10,865 bases of DNA from NCBI GenBank assembly GCA_014523625.1, contig JAATVP010000110.1:1-10865 (forward strand). The letters are read 5' to 3'. Shown here piece by piece: positions 6,730 through 10,865 of the stretch. The notes beneath the pieces were generated by a model. It was not told where the DNA came from and ran no database searches. It was given only the letters and a program-made list of their open reading frames with translations. Both the position numbers and the translations under genes were made by a program. The stretch's first letter is position 1. Each line of letters starts with the position of its first letter. Origin of the DNA: Nitrososphaerales archaeon TH5896. GTDB taxonomy: Archaea > Thermoproteota > Nitrososphaeria > Nitrososphaerales > Nitrososphaeraceae.

Positions 6730-7755
6730 TTGGGTAATTTAAGAAAAGACTATGTTCTTGAAAAATTTGTGATTCTTCCGTATCAGATGAATAACTCGGG
6801 TAATGTTGACCTGCAAACTGGTTGTCCATTCTGTCCTGGCAATGAATTGATGACGGAGCGCGCTACACTGGCTCTTGTGGCAAAGGACGGGATCCTTAAG
6901 CGGTTATCTGATACTGAGGAAAGTCCAATTGAAGAATGGTGCGTTCGTGTTTTTCAGAGCAGCAATCCATCTGTCACAACTTTAGAGTCCGTGGATTACA
7001 CGGATAAGCCGCATTATAGTGAACCTGCTTACGGGTATCATCAAATTGTAGTAGCCTCTCCTGATCACAATGCGAATTTATCCTCGATATCAATTGAGCA
7101 GTGGACCAATGTCCTGCTTGTCATTCAGGACAGAGTTAGATGGCTGTATACCCAGAAGGGAGTAACTTACGTATCCATATACGTCAATGACGGAACCGCA
7201 GCAGGGGCTGCATCGTCCCATCCTCATCTAAATCTTCTAACATTATCCACTATACCTCCAGTTATAGAGATCGAAGCGGAGGCAGCTCACAAGTTCATGA
7301 ACGAAAACGGAAATTGTCCGGCCTGTATAACACTAGGCGTTGAATCAGAGGGGCCTAGACAGATACTATCTACTGATACATATCTTGCATTCTGTCCCTG
7401 GGCCTCAAGCTACCCATATGAATTCTGGATTTATCCGAAGAAACATATGACGACATTCTCTAAAATCAGCCAAAAGGAAATAAGCGGACTAGCAATGATC
7501 CTTAGAGCTACACTGGGGGGACTGTCGAGAGCGCTAAATAATGTTCCCTTCAATTTAGTGTTTCATCTTTCGCCTGAAAAGAAAAACAGTAGACAGATCC
7601 ACTGGCATATAGAAGTCTATCCCCAGCTTCACACTTGGTCTGGTCTTGAGCGAGGATACGGCGTTTATGTGAATAGGATTGGGCCTGAAAAAGGAGCTGA
7701 ATTACTTGGCGCAGCCTGCAGGAAAGAATTAGCAGAACTTGTGGGTATAACCTGA
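6730..7755 (+). CDS. galT: galactose-1-phosphate uridylyltransferase-like (GalT) protein
   Basis: This is a HIT-superfamily nucleotidyltransferase of 341 residues that would swap NMP between a nucleotide sugar and a hexose-1-phosphate. The start LRKDYVLEKFVIL, the zinc knuckle CPFCPGNE (Cys32, Cys35), His104, NDGTAAGA (153-160), HPH (164-166), a second CPAC pair (Cys196, Cys199) and HWHIEVYPQL (291-300) all fit GalT. The HPH falls at 164-166, the same numbering as E. coli GalT, so His166 is the predicted nucleophile. The usual Gln168 is Asn here. Because some GalT homologues act on ADP-glucose or with other nucleotides, the donor is unproven. It has its own TATA box and Shine-Dalgarno, and the membrane-protein gene follows 25 bases downstream. 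Confidence 0.88.
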   Translation: MGNLRKDYVLEKFVILPYQMNNSGNVDLQTGCPFCPGNELMTERATLALVAKDGILKRLSDTEESPIEEWCVRVFQSSNPSVTTLESVDYTDKPHYSEPAYGYHQIVVASPDHNANLSSISIEQWTNVLLVIQDRVRWLYTQKGVTYVSIYVNDGTAAGAASSHPHLNLLTLSTIPPVIEIEAEAAHKFMNENGNCPACITLGVESEGPRQILSTDTYLAFCPWASSYPYEFWIYPKKHMTTFSKISQKEISGLAMILRATLGGLSRALNNVPFNLVFHLSPEKKNSRQIHWHIEVYPQLHTWSGLERGYGVYVNRIGPEKGAELLGAACRKELAELVGIT

Positions 7756-7780
7756 CTCTATTGTAGTTGTTGGTCGGTAC

Positions 7781-8233
7781 ATGGCGAAGTTAGAAAGCTG
7801 GACTTCAATTGGGACCATAGCGATGGGTTTACTTTTTGTATCGATGATGATATCATTTTATGCATTCTTGATCGGGCCGGAAGGGGAAGGTCCAAACGTG
7901 GATGTGGATCCTGGAGCACTACTTTATCAAACCATTTCGATCTCAGGGGCTCCTTGTCTAATTTTGGCAGGTATCGTGTTCGGCCTGTCTTTTCGAAGCA
8001 GGAATGTCTTTGCTGGATTAATTCTCATTTTGACAGGACTGGCACTCATAGTGGGAATGTTATTTACCAATACAATGATACAAGATATTAATATCCAGTT
8101 CAGAACAACCGGTTTGGAATATGCACCGAACATCTTTGTTGCAGCTGGAACAGGTGTACTTGCTTTAGGGACTTACATTGCCAAGATTGCTCCACAAAGT
8201 AAGATTAGACACACGAGAGATTATGAACAATAA
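7781..8233 (+). CDS. four-helix membrane protein of unknown function
   Basis: This is a 150-residue protein with four predicted membrane helices at about 12-32, 50-69, 75-94 and 117-137. A polar acidic loop (GPEGEGPNVDVDPG) lies between helices 1 and 2, and the C-terminal tail is charged (KIRHTRDYEQ). I recognise no family and see no metal-binding or catalytic motif. It begins with ATG 25 bases after the galT stop without an obvious promoter in between, so it is probably cotranscribed with galT. A functional link to sugar metabolism is not shown. Confidence 0.78.
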   Translation: MAKLESWTSIGTIAMGLLFVSMMISFYAFLIGPEGEGPNVDVDPGALLYQTISISGAPCLILAGIVFGLSFRSRNVFAGLILILTGLALIVGMLFTNTMIQDINIQFRTTGLEYAPNIFVAAGTGVLALGTYIAKIAPQSKIRHTRDYEQ

Positions 8234-8474
8234 TCCTCTTTCACTTCCTGCTTTTGTATTGAGAATAATAAAGTATGAAACAGTCGTAAGAGCACCAAAT
8301 ACAGCTACCAGAAATGCTACTTAATTAATGATAACAGAGCAGTAATGATCAAAGAGTGGGTAGTAGTAAGGGAATGACGACAAATGTAGGGCTCCATGTT
8401 ACCTTGATCAGAACTAATACCTTAATTACTTAGTTAGAAAATAAGATTTGCTCTTTCAAATAACATCAATTATC
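8234..8474. other. intergenic stretch without a supported gene
   Basis: This is AT-rich sequence between convergent genes. The minus strand from 8320 down to 8234 is open and encodes a strongly hydrophobic stretch (VAFLVAVFGALTTVSYF), but a TAA stands immediately upstream (8321-8323), no start codon is present, and the frame runs on only as the antisense of the membrane-protein gene. Short ATG frames at 8374-8433 (+) and 8317-8397 (-) have no other support. The stretch may be debris of the same insertion as the relic to its right. Confidence 0.4.
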
Positions 8475-8669
8475 TCACAGACGAGAAACTTGGATAAATT
8501 GAATGGCACGCAAGATATTTCGCTTCGTTACACCATTAAGTCTTATCGTTGCCAGAACTGTTAGGTAGTTCCTCGCCCCTTGAACGTAAATGCTTTCTAA
8601 ATCCTATGAGATTATTCCAGAGGCCTCTATTGTACTCCGTACGCTAGGATTCAAGCGGGATAATACCAT
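8475..8669 (-). pseudogene. C-terminal relic of a transposase, IS66-like
   Basis: No intact frame exists here, but two minus-strand frames join into a transposase-like C-terminus. The frame from 8643 to about 8581 reads RGLWNNLIGFRKHLRS. The frame from 8579 to the TGA at 8475-8477 reads GARNYLTVLATIRLNG, then VTKRNILRAIQFIQ. Restoring two lost bases at 8580/8581 would give RSEGARNY, the kind of RSExGAxxY motif seen at the end of IS66-type transposases. The second frame also holds a TAG at 8604-8606 upstream of the join, and the first a TAG at 8644-8646. The fragment covers roughly 55 codons of a protein normally several hundred long. Family assignment is from motif memory; another IS family with a similar C-terminus is possible. 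No terminal inverted repeats or target duplication were identified. Confidence 0.55.
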
Positions 8670-8677
8670 TTTGAATC
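8648..8677. repeat. 7-bp inverted repeat downstream of the nucleotidyltransferase gene
   Basis: GATTCAA at 8648-8654 and TTGAATC at 8671-8677 are perfect complements separated by 16 bases. The hairpin would lie about 40 bases after the minus-strand gene's stop. No T-run follows on that strand, so it is not a convincing terminator, and it overlaps the edge of the transposase relic. Confidence 0.3.
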
Positions 8678-8715
8678 AAACTTGTTCGGGCATTAGAGAA
8701 AGTTCACCTGGTTGA

Positions 8716-9429
8716 TCATATTTTTCCCAGCTTCTTGACGAATTTTTTGTACTCATCTAAATAAGTCTTCTTATCACCTATATCTACAAAACCTGAATTT
8801 ATGGTGAACCCTCGAACTATTTTATTCTCATTTAGAGCTTTTTTCACAGCTTCATCCATTCCGTATGCGCTAGATTTAGGTACCAGCTTAAAGAATTCTG
8901 GTTCGATTACGTAACAACCGATGTTTATTAAACCGGTAATTTCAGGTTTTTCGTTCCATGAAGATACTCTATTGGATTTGCCTACTACTTCTATTACTCC
9001 ATACCTTAAGTTAGTCCTGTAACGAAGCAGAGCCATTGACAAAAATGCCTTCGACTTTCGGTGTTCGCGAATCATTCTATGAATGTCAAATTCATAAATG
9101 GAATCGCCATAGAGGCAAACAAACGTCTCATTTGAAAGGAATTTTTCAGCAGTCTTTAGTTGGCCAGCCGTCGCCAAAGGCCTATCCGCTCTAGCATAAT
9201 CTATTTTCACTCCAAATCTTCTACCATCTTCAAAGTAATCTTCTATTGTTCTATGAAGATAGCTTACGCATATCACAACGTGATCAATCTTATTAGATCT
9301 ATTTGTCAACCAAGAGATGATATGCTCGAGAAGCGGCTTATTGCCTAAAGGCAACATAGCCTTTGGGATGAAAAAGGTGTATGGTTGCAGTCTAGTACCT
9401 AGTCCACCTGCCAATATAACGGCCTTCAC
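8716..9429 (-). CDS. sugar-phosphate nucleotidyltransferase, RmlA/GCD1-like
   Basis: This is a Rossmann-like NTP_transferase enzyme that would join a nucleoside triphosphate to a sugar-1-phosphate. From the GTG at 9429 it has 237 residues. Motifs: ILAGGLGTRLQP (5-16), PKAMLPLGNKPL (22-33) with the signature Lys, PLATAGQL (84-91; usual form PLGTAG), GDS (108-110, the metal-binding Asp being 109), WNEKP (158-162), INIGCYV (168-174) and VDIGD (215-219). The short length without a left-handed beta-helix tail matches RmlA- or RfbF-like and short mannose-1-phosphate guanylyltransferase proteins; the base and sugar cannot be assigned. An upstream in-frame GTG at 9447 would add six residues, but a TATA element centred at 9459 places initiation near 9433, so the start at 9429 is preferred. 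It would serve glycan or glycoprotein synthesis. Confidence 0.9.
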   Translation of the reverse strand: MKAVILAGGLGTRLQPYTFFIPKAMLPLGNKPLLEHIISWLTNRSNKIDHVVICVSYLHRTIEDYFEDGRRFGVKIDYARADRPLATAGQLKTAEKFLSNETFVCLYGDSIYEFDIHRMIREHRKSKAFLSMALLRYRTNLRYGVIEVVGKSNRVSSWNEKPEITGLINIGCYVIEPEFFKLVPKSSAYGMDEAVKKALNENKIVRGFTINSGFVDIGDKKTYLDEYKKFVKKLGKI

Positions 9430-9454
9430 AGCATCTCTTGACTTCACAAGTCAT

Positions 9455-9462
9455 GTATATAC
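9455..9462 (-). promoter_or_regulatory. TATA box for the nucleotidyltransferase gene
   Basis: GTATATAC, preceded by TTAA on the minus strand, lies in the 48-base or longer gap after thiDN. Its centre is about 30 bases from the GTG at 9429 and only 12 from the GTG at 9447, so it argues for a near-leaderless transcript starting at the shorter form. Confidence 0.5.
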
Positions 9463-9495
9463 TTAACAATCGATACCCGTAAAGGGGTTCAGATT

Positions 9496-10848
9496 TCAAG
9501 TGGATTCTCTAGTGAGCTCGATAAGGATATTGTTAACCTTTCCTACCAAGTGAGACGGATTTGTATCAAATACTAGAATCATAGCCTCTTTCCCAATATC
9601 GCCCAAATGATAGATGACATCCGCATTAGGATTTATTTGCAACGCAGTTTCAATTCCCCAAGGGATCGTCCTTCCTTCCATAACTTTTCTGTCCTCAGGT
9701 TCAACAAGCCTATTATATGATGCAACATTAAAGATTTTTTTGCAAATCGCAAGGATCTTCTCATCATATCGTAAATTGATGGCTGATCGGATGTGAGGGT
9801 GTACTTTCATATAACTCATGACTGCAGACCCCATATGCTTTGATGCTCCGAAACGGATACGCCCTACTGCCTTCGCTCGGTTGCCCACTTTCGCAATTCT
9901 TCCTTCAACTGCAGCAATGTCTGACACCCCCGTCGGACGAGAAATTGCATATGCTATGTTGGACGAGGTTTCCGGTATTAAAGAACCGAAATTTCCGATT
10001 GATTCAATATTAGTCACGGCTGTATCCAGGTCTTTGAGAACGAGGAATTTATCTGAATTTGAGTAGATAAAAGGAAAAGGATCTACAACCCAAGATCCTT
10101 TTCCTACTTGTATCGAATTGGTCATGCCTGTCAAGACATAATCATTCGCTAAGTGGCAGGCGTGCTTTAACGGAACTTGTCTAGCCAGCTGTGCAGTGAC
10201 GGCAGCCGAAAAGTTGCACCCCAAACCATGTAACGGATTAATTTCTATTCGTTTCTTTTTCAATTTCACTATTTCTCTATCTTCGGTAAGTAGGAAATCT
10301 ATAACACTCTTAGTTATTTTCGAATGTCCACCCTTTATCACCACATTGCGTGTCCCCATGTCCAATAGCGTATTGGCTGCATCGATTAATGTATTGGTGG
10401 ATCTGATTTTTATCCCAGTAATAGCTTCTGCTTCAGGCAGATTAGGGGTAAGCAAATACGACATGGGAATAATAGCTTCCTTAAAGTATTCAAGGTCATT
10501 TTTGTAAATTAAGCTATATCCTGTTCCAGTAGAGAGGATCGGATCCAAAACTATAGGAAATTTAGCATTCTTGAGTTTCTTCTGTACCACTTCCATTATC
10601 CCCGAATCATATAGCATCCCGATTTTAACGGCGGCCAGCTCAAAGTCAGAGATTATTGATCTTAACTGATTTGAAATTATTTTAGGTGGAATAGGAAATA
10701 TATTTCTCAATTCAAAAGTGTTCTGTGATGTTATTGCTGTAACCACTGAACAACCAAATGTGCCAAGTGCAGAAAAAGTCTTAATATCAGACTGTATTCC
10801 AGCCCCTCCTCCTGAGTCGCTCCCTGCAATTGTCAAAGCTACCTTCAT
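9496..10848 (-). CDS. thiDN: bifunctional HMP-P kinase / thiamine-phosphate synthase ThiDN
   Basis: This is a 450-residue fusion for thiamine synthesis. The ThiD part (about 1-255) is a ribokinase-fold kinase that phosphorylates HMP and [17 protein letters not shown] (9-21), [21 protein letters not shown] (24-44), [10 protein letters not shown] (101-110) and the anion hole GLGC (208-211) with Cys211, where most ThiD proteins read GTGC. The ThiN part (about 270-450) joins HMP-PP to thiazole phosphate, replacing ThiE as in many archaea: [15 protein letters not shown] (304-318), RFGASKHMG (332-340, with Arg332 and His338 as likely catalytic residues) and [13 protein letters not shown] (351-363). 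The ATG at 10848 gives the canonical ThiD N-terminus; the frame stays open to the window edge without another start. It is transcribed toward the nucleotidyltransferase gene, which appears to have its own promoter. Confidence 0.95.
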   Translation of the reverse strand: MKVALTIAGSDSGGGAGIQSDIKTFSALGTFGCSVVTAITSQNTFELRNIFPIPPKIISNQLRSIISDFELAAVKIGMLYDSGIMEVVQKKLKNAKFPIVLDPILSTGTGYSLIYKNDLEYFKEAIIPMSYLLTPNLPEAEAITGIKIRSTNTLIDAANTLLDMGTRNVVIKGGHSKITKSVIDFLLTEDREIVKLKKKRIEINPLHGLGCNFSAAVTAQLARQVPLKHACHLANDYVLTGMTNSIQVGKGSWVVDPFPFIYSNSDKFLVLKDLDTAVTNIESIGNFGSLIPETSSNIAYAISRPTGVSDIAAVEGRIAKVGNRAKAVGRIRFGASKHMGSAVMSYMKVHPHIRSAINLRYDEKILAICKKIFNVASYNRLVEPEDRKVMEGRTIPWGIETALQINPNADVIYHLGDIGKEAMILVFDTNPSHLVGKVNNILIELTREST

Positions 10849-10865
10849 TGCAGCAGAATATTGCA

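Noticed and set aside
7927..8133. Minus-strand 68-codon frame inside the membrane-protein gene
   Set aside because: It is antisense to a convincing four-helix protein, and its sequence shows no recognisable motif.
8234..8715. tRNA or box C/D RNA in the long intergenic region
   Set aside because: I found no cloverleaf-compatible arms, no T-loop consensus with a partner, and no paired C and D boxes.
9614..10507. Plus-strand frames inside thiDN
   Set aside because: They overlap coding sequence with intact ThiD and ThiN motifs on the other strand.

Overview
The window reads as a chromosomal segment of a mesophilic archaeon, most likely of the Nitrososphaerota (Thaumarchaeota). The reasons are a ThiD-ThiN fusion, a PIN-ATPase-KH protein of the archaeal PINA type, a small protein that resembles a family I know only from thaumarchaea, frequent TTG and GTG starts, and archaeal TATA (box A) elements placed where start codons would be leaderless or nearly so. 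The genes are densely packed and mostly housekeeping. Taxonomy is inferred from gene content, not from a marker gene.

Layout. (1) Bases 1-3234 hold purine genes. purF (+) meets purE and purK (-) tail to tail, with 3 bases between stop codons; purK and purE are read in that order with 1 base between them. The first ~108 bases carry the end of an upstream gene whose frame I cannot settle. (2) Bases 3235-3351 are a divergent promoter region with a 19-bp AT-rich palindrome upstream of purK, followed by a small thaumarchaeal-type protein (+) at 3352-3780. (3) A short-chain dehydrogenase (-) and a PINA-like ATPase (+) diverge from a 134-base region with a candidate TATA box for each. (4) A GalT-like nucleotidyltransferase (+) with its own TATA box and Shine-Dalgarno sequence is followed 25 bases later by a four-helix membrane protein. 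(5) Bases 8234-8715 separate convergent genes. They hold what looks like the broken C-terminal end of a transposase on the minus strand, split by a frameshift and a stop. (6) A sugar-phosphate nucleotidyltransferase and the bifunctional thiamine enzyme ThiDN lie on the minus strand to the right edge.

Functionally, PurF opens de novo purine synthesis and PurK/PurE carry out the AIR to CAIR step. ThiDN phosphorylates HMP-P, made from the purine intermediate AIR, and joins the pyrimidine to the thiazole, so purine and thiamine synthesis are both represented here. The GalT-like enzyme and the RmlA-like nucleotidyltransferase both act on activated sugars but lie in separate transcription units. 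I saw no tRNA, rRNA, CRISPR array, intact insertion sequence or defence system. The most unusual items are the transposase relic, the GalT active-site Gln to Asn change, and the purK palindrome.
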